From a virus, in IMG/VR virus record IMGVR_UViG_3300008107_000144, positions 1 to 44,577 of that record: a stretch of 44,577 bases of DNA; one strand, 5' to 3'. A model generated the notes under the pieces. It saw only the letters and a list, made by a program, of their open reading frames with translations, searched no databases and was not told the origin of the DNA. The translations under genes and the position numbers were made by a program. Shown piece by piece: positions 17,101-27,228 of the stretch; position 1 is the first letter of the stretch; every line of letters starts with the position of its first letter.

Positions 17101-18983
17101 TGGCATTTACACAGTTTACAAATCTGGATTTTGACCAGATTAAGACATCTATTAAAGATTACCTGAGAGCAAATTCAACTTTTACTGATTTTGACTTTGA
17201 AGGTTCAAACCTTTCTATCTTAATTGATATCTTAGCTTATAATGCCTATTTGGTTTCTTATAATACCAATATGGTTGCCAATGAGGCATTCCTGGATGGG
17301 GCAACCTTAAGGGAAAATGTTGTATCATTAGCAAGAAACATTGGTTATGTACCCCTCTCAAGAAGGGCAGCAAGGGCATCAATATCATTCACACTTTCAG
17401 GTATACCTGATACTGTTCAGGATGCTATTCTGAAGGCAGGAATTGTATGCACAGGTAATCTTAATAATACCAATTATATCTTCTCTGTTCCCGAAGATAT
17501 CACTGTTGGAGTGGTTAATGGCACAGCAACCTTCTCCAACATTGATGTTTATGAGGGAACTTTATTAACTAAGAAGTTTACTATTAATACATCACAACCA
17601 AATCAAAAATATATCTTACCAAACCCATATATTGACACCTCAACCATCAGAGTTAAGGTTAAAAATACACCAGCAGACACTACAACAGAAGAATATACTC
17701 TTGTAGATAACATTATTGACATTGATGGAGAGTCTCAAATCTTCTTAATTCAGGAAATTGCTGATGAGAAGTATGAAATATTCTTTGGTGATGGCATTTT
17801 TGGCAAAAAATTAGAAAATAACAATGAGATTACAGCAACCTATATTACCACTAATGGTAAAGAAGGTAATGGAGCATCTTCATTTACATTCTCTGGAACT
17901 ATTTTAAGTTCAAATGACGATAACTTATCACAGTATGTTTCCAATGTAATTACAGAGCAAGCAGCATCTAATGGCGATAACATCCAATCCATTGAATCAG
18001 TAAGATATTATGCCCCTAGACTGTATGCTTCTCAATATAGAGCAGTAACAGCAAATGATTATGAAGCAATCTTAGCTTCAATTTATCCCAATATTGAGTC
18101 AGTCACTGCATATGGTGGCGAAGAGTTGTCACCCCCACAATATGGAAAGGTATTTCTTGCAGCAAAACCAAAGAATGCTGAGTTCCTTTCTGAGTATACA
18201 AAAGAAACTTTAGTAGAATCCCTCAAGAAGTATTCAGTTTCTGGTATTCAAGTAGAATTTGTAGATGTTAATGTAGTTTATATTGAACTAGAATCTTCTG
18301 TTTATTATAATAATAACCTGATTAATTCTCCAAGTGACCTAAGAAGTTTAGTATTATCTTCATTAGATAAGTTTTCTACCTCCACTGACCTCAATAAGTT
18401 TGGTGGAAGATTTAAGTATAGCAAATGTTCTAGCACAATAGACAACACAAGTTCTGCTATTACATCAAACATCACTAAAGTAAGAATTAGAAGAAATGTT
18501 GGTGTTCTGTTGAATGAACCTACAAACTATGAAGTTTGTTTTGAAAATGCATTCAATGTGGTTAATAAGTCACACAACATAAGATCTAGTGGATTTACTA
18601 TTAATAATTCCAATAGAACTCTTTATATTGGTGATACCCCAAATTCAGATTTAAAAACTGGAAGATTATTCTTATTCAGATATAGAAATAACCAAATACA
18701 AATTGTTTCTAATAATATAGGCAGAATTGATTATGAGTCTGGTAAAATTAATATAGATAATATAAATGTTTCTTCTACTGTAGTACCAAACAATATTATA
18801 CAGATTGATGCAATCCCATCATCAAATGATGTAATTGCTAAAAAATCAGTTTATCTTAAACTGGATGTTGGATCAAGTAATATATCAATGGTAAAAGATT
18901 TAATCTCATCTGGTGAAAATTCCTCAGGCAGTAGATTTATTGTAGAATCAAGTTATTTTTCTGATACAAAGATAAGAGTCTAA
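17100..18983 (+). CDS. 6: baseplate wedge subunit gp6
   Basis: A 627-aa protein, close to the 660 aa of T4 gp6. The N-terminus (DYLRANSTFTDFDFEGSNLS, then NTNMVANEAFLDGATLRENV and LARNIGYVPLSRRAARA) is the conserved gp6/J-like baseplate pattern. Two gp6 chains per wedge form the inner ring of the baseplate. It overlaps gp25 and is followed by 1 nt and the gp7-like gene. Confidence 0.9.
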   Translation: MAFTQFTNLDFDQIKTSIKDYLRANSTFTDFDFEGSNLSILIDILAYNAYLVSYNTNMVANEAFLDGATLRENVVSLARNIGYVPLSRRAARASISFTLSGIPDTVQDAILKAGIVCTGNLNNTNYIFSVPEDITVGVVNGTATFSNIDVYEGTLLTKKFTINTSQPNQKYILPNPYIDTSTIRVKVKNTPADTTTEEYTLVDNIIDIDGESQIFLIQEIADEKYEIFFGDGIFGKKLENNNEITATYITTNGKEGNGASSFTFSGTILSSNDDNLSQYVSNVITEQAASNGDNIQSIESVRYYAPRLYASQYRAVTANDYEAILASIYPNIESVTAYGGEELSPPQYGKVFLAAKPKNAEFLSEYTKETLVESLKKYSVSGIQVEFVDVNVVYIELESSVYYNNNLINSPSDLRSLVLSSLDKFSTSTDLNKFGGRFKYSKCSSTIDNTSSAITSNITKVRIRRNVGVLLNEPTNYEVCFENAFNVVNKSHNIRSSGFTINNSNRTLYIGDTPNSDLKTGRLFLFRYRNNQIQIVSNNIGRIDYESGKINIDNINVSSTVVPNNIIQIDAIPSSNDVIAKKSVYLKLDVGSSNISMVKDLISSGENSSGSRFIVESSYFSDTKIRV

Positions 18984-18984
18984 A

Positions 18985-21900
18985 ATGAATAAAGAAAATA
19001 AAGTAGTAAAAATTAGTGATGTCATTGAGAATCACATACCTGAATTTTTAGTATCAGAAAATCCAAACTTAGTAGAGTTTTTAAAACAATTTTATATTTC
19101 TCAGGAATTTCAATCTGGTCCTATTGATCTAGTAGAAAATCTTCTGGATTATAAAAATATTGAAAGTTTTGATAATGCCAATTTACAATCTCAAACTAAC
19201 TTAACTCAGGATGTAGGTTATTTTGATGATGTGATCTATGTTGACTCCACAGATGGATGGCCAGACTCATATGGACTTTTAAAGATTAATAATGAGATAA
19301 TTACTTACACACAAAAAACTAATACTTCTTTTATTGGATGCATTAGAGGATTTAGTGGAATAGATTCTTTGCATCAAGATTCTAATAAAGAATTTTTAAA
19401 GTTTACTCAAACAGAAGTAGCAGAACATCTTGAAGAAGATGTGGTTAATAACCTCAGCATCTTATTCTTACTTGAGTTCTTCCATAAGATAAAATATCAG
19501 TTTGCCCCAGGATTTGAAGAAGTAGAGTTTGCTCCAGAAATTAATGTTCCTAACTTTATTTCAAATTTAAGATCATTCTATGAATCAAAAGGAACTGATA
19601 GTGCATACAAAATCTTATTCAAAATTCTTTTTAACGAAAAAGTAGATGTAATAAATCCATTTGATTATACATTCAAACCTTCAGATGACAAATGGGTAGT
19701 TTGTGAGACATTTGTATGCGAACCAGTAAGTGGAGATCCTACAAAAATAACAGGTCAATCTTTATATCAAGATGCAAGTTTTAATGGTAAGATTTTAGCA
19801 GCAAATGGTTCTATTTACAATATAAGTAGATTTTATTATAAAGACAAGAAGTTTTATAAAATCAATATCTTCTCTGGATACTCAAATAATCTAAATCCAA
19901 AAGGTGCTATCAGTGGAGAGTTTGTTTCCACTCCAAAAACATATGTAGTAGAACCTGTTGCTACAGGGGCAACAACTATATTTGTTAGTTCTACAATAGG
20001 GTTTGAACCCTCAGGAAAGGTCATTATCAATGGTCTGGAGGTATCTTATACAGATAAGACCAACAATCAGTTTTTAAACTGTACAGGAGTAACTGTAGAT
20101 ATTTCAGCAAACACTGAGGTATATGGCGAAAATTATGTTTACTCCTATGAAAATGGAGATCAGAATTTCCCAGTTAAACTAAGAGTTTTAAATGTATTGT
20201 CTGATTTAGATGATACTAATGCAAGATATGCATATAATGGTGATTCTTTTGAAATAGAAAATCTCGGAAATCTAGAAGAAAATGATTTCACTGGTTCTTT
20301 ACTGTATAATTTACCCTCAACAGTTTATTGTGGAAAAATTTTCAGAAGATTAAATAATCGCAATGGAGTGGGAATACTTGATGGAGTATGCAAGTCAAAG
20401 TATAAACATCACTTAAAGGATAAAGATCGTGTAGATCTTTATATCTTAAACACTAAAGAAGTAGTTGCTGCAGATGTTTTAGTTTCAGTATCATCTAATC
20501 AAAAGTATCAATTCTCCTTTGACACATCAACTTTATCAGATTATGTTGGAAAAAATTTAGTAGCAAGAAGAAAGTTATTTAAATCAAACTCTCTGGATTA
20601 TCCAGAAATTCAAAATAAATTTGTTGCAGATGTACAAGATTCATATACAGATTCAAAGTATAATTATGTAACTTCAAATGGATTCCCAAGATTTGCAATA
20701 TCACCATATAAAAGAGAATTTGACTTCACTACAGATTCTGACTATCAAACATTAATAGGTGATCATAATTTTTATGATGGAGAGGAAATTACTGTAGTAG
20801 GATTTACTACATCAGGGACTTATGAGAATATAGTTGGTGTTAATACTGGGATATCTTACTTTGTCAAAAAAGTAAATGATTCTGCTATAAAATTAGCATA
20901 TTCTCCAGAAAATGTAGGTCTTTCTTCTTACTTAAGTTTTGTAGAATTAGTTAATCCTCCAGTAGATAATACTGTTTCTGGATATGTTAGTACATTTAAG
21001 TTAATAGACAATGATTTGTATGACAATGATCTGACATCAAGCAAGTCTTTAAAAGCAATTCCAAAAGCATTAGTTTCTACTACTGTACCCATTGAAACTG
21101 CTCCAGGTCCAATAGGAATATTTGCAAATGGTATAGAGCTGCAAAACTATAAGTCTTATGACAAAATTTATTATGGAAAGATAGAAAAAATAAATGTCTT
21201 AAACTCAGGTCAAAATTATGATTTAAACAATCCCCCAAGATTTACAATATCCAATGACACTGAGACAATCTTACTTCCACAGTTAACAGGTAAAATTGAA
21301 GAAATCATTGTAAAAGATGGTGGATATGATTATGCTGATAATGTAATTCCTTCATTCAAAGTTTTAGGTGGAGGATCCAATGGAAAGTTAAATCTTGATG
21401 TAAAGATGAGGGCTCTTCCTAGAGAAATTGACTTTAATTCTTCCTCTGTTGGTGGGGTAGTAGATACTACAAACAATAAGTTTATTTTTACCACTCCTCA
21501 TGGACTAGTTAATGGAGAAAAAGTAATTTACAATAGTTTTAATTACACTGCTGTTGGTATAGGATCTACCAGTGGAGATGGTGGGTTAACTGATGGTGGT
21601 GCATATTACATTTCTAATGTAGGAGCAGGAACTTCTTTTGGTTTAACATTTACTAGAAATGATGCTAGACAAGGAATTAATACTATAAATTTAAGAACCT
21701 TTGGAGTAGGCATACATCAATTTGTTACAGTAGAGAAGAAAAATTCAATTGAATCAATTAAAGTATCTGATGAAAACAATACTTTTAAATATAAAAAAGT
21801 TTTTTGTGATTATACAGGGGTAAACCATTATGATAATATTTTCATAATTAATAATCATGGATTCAAAAAGAATGATGAAGTAATGTATTCTTATACTGAA

Positions 21901-24900
21901 TCTCCAGTATCAGGAATTAGCACTACATCATATTATTATGTCAAGGTTTTGGATGAAAATGAATTCCAATTAAAGTCATCTAAAACTTCTTCTAATGTAA
22001 TTAATTTTGGATCCTCCAATTCTAGTTCCATTCATTATTTTGAATATTCTCCAATTAGAGTAGAAATTGCATCTAGAAGATTTAAAAAGGGTGCAGTTGG
22101 TAATGATGCAACATTAATACCAGTTGGATTAGGCACTGTAACTGATGTTTTGGTTGCAAGGTCAAAAGATGAGTATGGATATAACAACATCCTAAACTTA
22201 AATGATGCTCCACAAGTAAGGGAATTAGTTGGATCTCAGGCAAGTATTCAACTTATAGTCAATAATGGAATCATTCAAAGAGCTATAGTTAAGAACAAAG
22301 GACAAAATTATTATAATAGAATCTCCTTACAAGTTATTGGAACAGGTTATGGTGCTGTTCTAGAACCAGTTATTTCAAATGGAGAAATAACTGAAGTTAA
22401 AGTATTAAATGGTGGTTTGGGATATTCTAATAATACAGCAGTAAAAGTTGTTGCTTTAGCAACAGGATTAAAAGTTTCTGCAACCATTCAATCTTGGACT
22501 TTAAATGAGATTGATAAATTGGGTCTAGAAAACTCATCTAATGGAAGTTTATTAGGTAAGAAGTATTCTTTATTTGGAAATATCTATGGTCTATTTTTCT
22601 TAAACAAAGAATTGTGTGATTATTATAACATACCAAAATTAAGATTAAATGTAAATCCATCAAGACACTCTCCAATTATTGGATGGGCATATGATGGTTG
22701 TCCAATTTATGGTCCAGATGCATATGCAAACACCGATGGAACTGGAGGATATAGAAGATTAAAATCCAGTTATAGAGAAAAAATTAATCGAGTTAGTCCA
22801 ACTACATTCTTATTTGTAGAAGATTATGAGTTTGTAGAAGGATTAGGTGATTTAGATGAGCACAATGGCAGATTCTGCATCACTCCAGAGTTTCCTAATG
22901 GAGTTTATGCATACTTCTGCACCATGGATAGATCTAGGGTTCCAGTATTCCCATACACTATTGGAAATTCCTTTAAATATACTCCAAATGACAATAACTT
23001 CAATTTAAGGATCAATCAAGATTTAGATTTTAATTCTTTGGGATTAGTTAAGCATACAGCATACTATAACTTAGAAAATAAAGAAAACTATTATGAGTTC
23101 ATAGATTTTAATAGCAAATTCTATGAAAAAGATGGAATTGTTGTTGATGCCTCTTCAGGAAGCATTGATAATATATTAGTAGCAAATGGTGGTTCTTCAT
23201 ATGGAATTGGAAATACTGTTACATTCAATAATGATGGAACAAATGGGTTTGGTGCTTTGGGAGAAGTATCTGAACTGAAAGGTGTAGGAATCAGCAGCAT
23301 TACTTCATCAACTACCACATTAGCAAATATTCCACTTACTTATTCTTTAGGAAGAATTTATGGATATGCTACAGATGCTACTTCATTAATATCAGATAGT
23401 TTTGTAAATATTAGTTCTATATCAACTTCAACCTATTCATCCATTGAAGGATACCATAAAATCAAAGTATCTGACAAAAATGCATCTCTGATTGCAACTC
23501 TTCCCAATTATTCTACTACAGGACCAACAACTTCTATTCAAATTGATGGTGCTCTTGGAAACTTTGAAATAGATGATACCTTTATGTTAGAAAGTGAAAC
23601 TTTGACAATTATAGGATTGGATTATGATAATAATTTAATTAATGTAAGTAGAGAGTCTGGATCTCCAAGTTATTCCATAGGAGAACCATTAGTTCCTATT
23701 TCCAATAAGTTTTATTTTGAAAATAAAGCAAAATTAGACTTACCAAAAAGAGATTCTTCATATTATTTCAATCCATCTCAATCAGTTTCATCTGGATTTG
23801 ATCCAACAGTAAGAAATACTCTTACATTGTATCCATTGGGACCTGGAATTGAAAAGACTAAAGATGTTAAATCTGGATTAATATATCTCCCAAATCATAA
23901 ATTTGTAACTGGAGATAAGATTGTTTATACATCAAGTGTTGTTCCTTTAGTCACTCAAGATTCTTATGCTCTTGATGATACTTCAAATTATCCAGAACTA
24001 TTTGCAATTAGAGTAAGTAATGATTTAATAGCATTAGTTAATGAGAAGAAAAAAATTAAATCATTAGAACAGATCTTGTTATATGATCCATCTTCCTTAG
24101 AGGATAGTGCTCTTCATAAATTTACTACTGATAGAAATCCTGTAACTGCTAGTATTTCATTAAATGAAACCACTGTATACACAGAAAAGCAACATAATTT
24201 GTCATTAAATGACCAAGTTTACTTAAAAGTAAAGTCTGGTATTACAACTACATTTAATGTTACTTATTCTAGTGCTAATGCAAAAGTATTGATAAATTCT
24301 GAAGTAAATCCAAAAATTAATATCTATGAAAATGATGTTGTAGTATTTGATTTATCTTCTGCTACATTAAGTGAATGTAAATTTAAATTATATTCTGACC
24401 CAGAATTTAATAATGAGTATGAAGGTAATCAGGAAAATGGATTAGAAGTAGTAAAAAATTCTACTTCACTCACATTAACTATATCAGATAATACTCCACG
24501 TGTATTATATTACAATTTAACTTCTGATATTGAAGATATCTATTCAGATACTACAGTAGCAAGAAATAATACTATAGTAATAGATGAGAGTTTCTATTCC
24601 AATAAAGTCTTAGGAATCACTACTTATAGTGGAACTAGCTTTGTAGTTAATTATCCAGGAACACCAGAAAGAACCTCATATGGATCTTCTACATCAGAAT
24701 TAGATTACTTTATAACTTCTTCTAATTCATACTTTGGACCAATAAATTCTGTGTCTCTATTGTCAAAAGGAAAAAATTATGAAAAACTTCCAAAAGTAGA
24801 AATAGTAACTGCTTCTGGAAAAAATGCAGATATTATTCCTTTGGGTAATAATATTGGAAAAATTCAAAAATCCAAAATTGTTAATAACCAGTTTATTCTC

Positions 24901-27225
24901 CCTTCAGATAAAACCTTAAAACCATATTCATCATTATACAGTAATTTGTTTGTATATGACAATTACACTGTTAGTGGAATATCTATTTCTTCTGGTGGAG
25001 CAGGTTATTTACAATCTCCAACTATTGCTCTTTATAGTAAAAATAAAAACAAACTAGTAAACAATTTTAGTGCAATATCACAAATTAAAAATGGAGTTGT
25101 TGAAAATATAGTTGTTACTAGTCCTGGATATGGTTTAGAGTCTACAGATGATAAACTAGTATTTTTAGACAATTCCAATGGAATTAACATTCTTAATGCT
25201 TCTTACAGTTCTGGATCAGATACTGCAACTTTAACATTAAAGACTCCATCTACAGGATTTACCACATCAAATCCATTAAAGATCAAAATTGGAGATAAAA
25301 TATTTGTAGAAAATGTGGTTTCTATAAAAACTGTAGGTGCTACAACATCACTTTATGATGGTTATAACTGCTCTGCAAATAATTATGAGTATTTCACTGT
25401 AACTGGTGTTAACACTGCTTATGGGTCCAAGGATGCAGCAACAGTGACTTATTCTATAGACTATGATCCAGGTGTTTATAGTTCCTCAGGAACTTTAGTC
25501 AGATCTAAAGATATACCAGTAGTTGAGGTGACATTAGATAGAAATTCATTCTTACCAAATGAAGGAATTAGAAATAAATCTTCAAAAATATTAGAAAATC
25601 CTAAAAATGCTCCTATACAAACTAATGTAAAACTGACACCTTTAGATAAAATTAAAGTTGGAGATGTGATTACTGGAAAAATTAGTAAGTCAAAAGCAAC
25701 TGTAGAAAGAATAGAAACCTATTCATCTACATTTAATGCCAAAACTAGTGTTACTACTGAAATAGGATGGAAATCTAATAGAGGAAACACATCTGAAATT
25801 TTACAAAAACTTCAAGATAATGATTATTATCAACTCTTCTCATATGCACTTAAGAGCAAGGTGCAGATGAGTGATTGGGAATCTATTGCATATGAGGTAG
25901 CTCATATTGCAGGATTCAAACTCTTTGGAAACATGGTGATAGAGTCTGAACAAAGTCCAACAATTCAAAATGAAGCAATAGATAGTGCCATTGTTAATGT
26001 ATCACTTTCATCTTATGCAGATATTAATACAAAATATGATTTTGATTTGTGTACAGAAAATGTAGATGATTACAATGGTTCTGCCTCTGATATTATCAAC
26101 TTGAACTCTAAAATCATCTCAGATTACATAGTTTCAAAAGATAATAGAGTTCTTTCAATAGATGACATTTCAAACCTATTTGACACTGATAATCCAGTAG
26201 TTCCATTCCCAATTGATACTGTTCCTGTTTATGGTTCAAAGTATATCTTCTTTATTCAGGCATCTTCTTCATTCTTAGGAAACTATGTATTCCCAATGTT
26301 CTTTGAGGCATTTGTTACCAAAGATGGTGACAATGTAAGTATAACAACTTATGCAGTAGATGATGATAGCAATATGGGAACTTTGATTGGGGAAGTTGAT
26401 TCAAATGATTCCATTGTAGTGTCCTTCTCTCCAAAAATAGGTTCTGTAAGTTACTTAGTCAGAGCAATTAGAGAGGACTTTAATTTGAGTGGAATAACTA
26501 CCAATTATTATGGAAATAATAGAAATGTTGGACTTACCACATCATATGCTGCTGAGGTTACTCCTACACAAAAAACAATTTATAGTGTGCCAACTGCAGA
26601 TGTTTCTGGAGGAACTTTATTTGTAGGAATTGCTACAACTACAAGTTCAATACAAGATTATCGTGAATTTACTTTCTTATATGATAATGGTGTTGTTTCA
26701 AACAACAATTATACTGAAAATATTATTGTTGGATTGGGAACTATTGGAATTAGCACTTCTGGATCCAATTTATTGATAACTTATGATGGTGTCCCAAATA
26801 CTGCAGTAACAGTTTACACTAATATGAATTTCATTCATAATACAACTGTTAATCCACAAGAACAAGAATCAGAATTTACTAGATTAAATAGTGGTATAGT
26901 AACTTTTACAGGAACTGCATTAACTGATCAAGAAATTTCAAGATTCTCTTCGGACTATGCAGCATCCAAATATGTTGCATTAATTGAAAAGACTGTTGGA
27001 GTAACAACCACTAAATCAATAGTTTCTGTTGATATGGTGCATTATTATGCAGATTCCTACATGAAGGATATTACCTATGGTCAACTTGGGGATGTAGATG
27101 ATATTAATTTTGTAACCTCATATGATTCTATAAATGATGAGTATGTAGTTTCATTTACACCAAGCGAAAATGCAGATTATGTCATCAAATTCTTCGAGAA
27201 AAACATTTCATCAATAGAAATTTAA
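18985..27225 (+). CDS. giant baseplate wedge protein, gp7-like, with YHYH domain
   Basis: 2746 aa, more than twice T4 gp7 (1032 aa), in the gp7 position after gp6. The N-terminal 230 residues (LVEFLKQFYISQEFQSGPID, then FISNLRSFYESKGTDSAYKI) resemble the start of gp7-like wedge proteins of cyanophages. The long middle consists of many beta-rich repeats of the form NGGxGYxxxPxV. At about residues 1220-1330 there is a YHYH-type domain (GWAYDGCPIYGPDAY, DEHNGRFCITPEFPNGVYAY, FPYTIG). No frame break was seen over 8.2 kb. The gp7 name rests on gene order. Confidence 0.7.
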   Translation: MNKENKVVKISDVIENHIPEFLVSENPNLVEFLKQFYISQEFQSGPIDLVENLLDYKNIESFDNANLQSQTNLTQDVGYFDDVIYVDSTDGWPDSYGLLKINNEIITYTQKTNTSFIGCIRGFSGIDSLHQDSNKEFLKFTQTEVAEHLEEDVVNNLSILFLLEFFHKIKYQFAPGFEEVEFAPEINVPNFISNLRSFYESKGTDSAYKILFKILFNEKVDVINPFDYTFKPSDDKWVVCETFVCEPVSGDPTKITGQSLYQDASFNGKILAANGSIYNISRFYYKDKKFYKINIFSGYSNNLNPKGAISGEFVSTPKTYVVEPVATGATTIFVSSTIGFEPSGKVIINGLEVSYTDKTNNQFLNCTGVTVDISANTEVYGENYVYSYENGDQNFPVKLRVLNVLSDLDDTNARYAYNGDSFEIENLGNLEENDFTGSLLYNLPSTVYCGKIFRRLNNRNGVGILDGVCKSKYKHHLKDKDRVDLYILNTKEVVAADVLVSVSSNQKYQFSFDTSTLSDYVGKNLVARRKLFKSNSLDYPEIQNKFVADVQDSYTDSKYNYVTSNGFPRFAISPYKREFDFTTDSDYQTLIGDHNFYDGEEITVVGFTTSGTYENIVGVNTGISYFVKKVNDSAIKLAYSPENVGLSSYLSFVELVNPPVDNTVSGYVSTFKLIDNDLYDNDLTSSKSLKAIPKALVSTTVPIETAPGPIGIFANGIELQNYKSYDKIYYGKIEKINVLNSGQNYDLNNPPRFTISNDTETILLPQLTGKIEEIIVKDGGYDYADNVIPSFKVLGGGSNGKLNLDVKMRALPREIDFNSSSVGGVVDTTNNKFIFTTPHGLVNGEKVIYNSFNYTAVGIGSTSGDGGLTDGGAYYISNVGAGTSFGLTFTRNDARQGINTINLRTFGVGIHQFVTVEKKNSIESIKVSDENNTFKYKKVFCDYTGVNHYDNIFIINNHGFKKNDEVMYSYTESPVSGISTTSYYYVKVLDENEFQLKSSKTSSNVINFGSSNSSSIHYFEYSPIRVEIASRRFKKGAVGNDATLIPVGLGTVTDVLVARSKDEYGYNNILNLNDAPQVRELVGSQASIQLIVNNGIIQRAIVKNKGQNYYNRISLQVIGTGYGAVLEPVISNGEITEVKVLNGGLGYSNNTAVKVVALATGLKVSATIQSWTLNEIDKLGLENSSNGSLLGKKYSLFGNIYGLFFLNKELCDYYNIPKLRLNVNPSRHSPIIGWAYDGCPIYGPDAYANTDGTGGYRRLKSSYREKINRVSPTTFLFVEDYEFVEGLGDLDEHNGRFCITPEFPNGVYAYFCTMDRSRVPVFPYTIGNSFKYTPNDNNFNLRINQDLDFNSLGLVKHTAYYNLENKENYYEFIDFNSKFYEKDGIVVDASSGSIDNILVANGGSSYGIGNTVTFNNDGTNGFGALGEVSELKGVGISSITSSTTTLANIPLTYSLGRIYGYATDATSLISDSFVNISSISTSTYSSIEGYHKIKVSDKNASLIATLPNYSTTGPTTSIQIDGALGNFEIDDTFMLESETLTIIGLDYDNNLINVSRESGSPSYSIGEPLVPISNKFYFENKAKLDLPKRDSSYYFNPSQSVSSGFDPTVRNTLTLYPLGPGIEKTKDVKSGLIYLPNHKFVTGDKIVYTSSVVPLVTQDSYALDDTSNYPELFAIRVSNDLIALVNEKKKIKSLEQILLYDPSSLEDSALHKFTTDRNPVTASISLNETTVYTEKQHNLSLNDQVYLKVKSGITTTFNVTYSSANAKVLINSEVNPKINIYENDVVVFDLSSATLSECKFKLYSDPEFNNEYEGNQENGLEVVKNSTSLTLTISDNTPRVLYYNLTSDIEDIYSDTTVARNNTIVIDESFYSNKVLGITTYSGTSFVVNYPGTPERTSYGSSTSELDYFITSSNSYFGPINSVSLLSKGKNYEKLPKVEIVTASGKNADIIPLGNNIGKIQKSKIVNNQFILPSDKTLKPYSSLYSNLFVYDNYTVSGISISSGGAGYLQSPTIALYSKNKNKLVNNFSAISQIKNGVVENIVVTSPGYGLESTDDKLVFLDNSNGINILNASYSSGSDTATLTLKTPSTGFTTSNPLKIKIGDKIFVENVVSIKTVGATTSLYDGYNCSANNYEYFTVTGVNTAYGSKDAATVTYSIDYDPGVYSSSGTLVRSKDIPVVEVTLDRNSFLPNEGIRNKSSKILENPKNAPIQTNVKLTPLDKIKVGDVITGKISKSKATVERIETYSSTFNAKTSVTTEIGWKSNRGNTSEILQKLQDNDYYQLFSYALKSKVQMSDWESIAYEVAHIAGFKLFGNMVIESEQSPTIQNEAIDSAIVNVSLSSYADINTKYDFDLCTENVDDYNGSASDIINLNSKIISDYIVSKDNRVLSIDDISNLFDTDNPVVPFPIDTVPVYGSKYIFFIQASSSFLGNYVFPMFFEAFVTKDGDNVSITTYAVDDDSNMGTLIGEVDSNDSIVVSFSPKIGSVSYLVRAIREDFNLSGITTNYYGNNRNVGLTTSYAAEVTPTQKTIYSVPTADVSGGTLFVGIATTTSSIQDYREFTFLYDNGVVSNNNYTENIIVGLGTIGISTSGSNLLITYDGVPNTAVTVYTNMNFIHNTTVNPQEQESEFTRLNSGIVTFTGTALTDQEISRFSSDYAASKYVALIEKTVGVTTTKSIVSVDMVHYYADSYMKDITYGQLGDVDDINFVTSYDSINDEYVVSFTPSENADYVIKFFEKNISSIEI

Positions 27226-27228
27226 AAA

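Noticed and set aside
23121-23318. Minus-strand open frames inside the structural genes and elsewhere
   Set aside because: They lie opposite strong + strand genes, lack ribosome-binding sites and have no recognisable composition or motifs.
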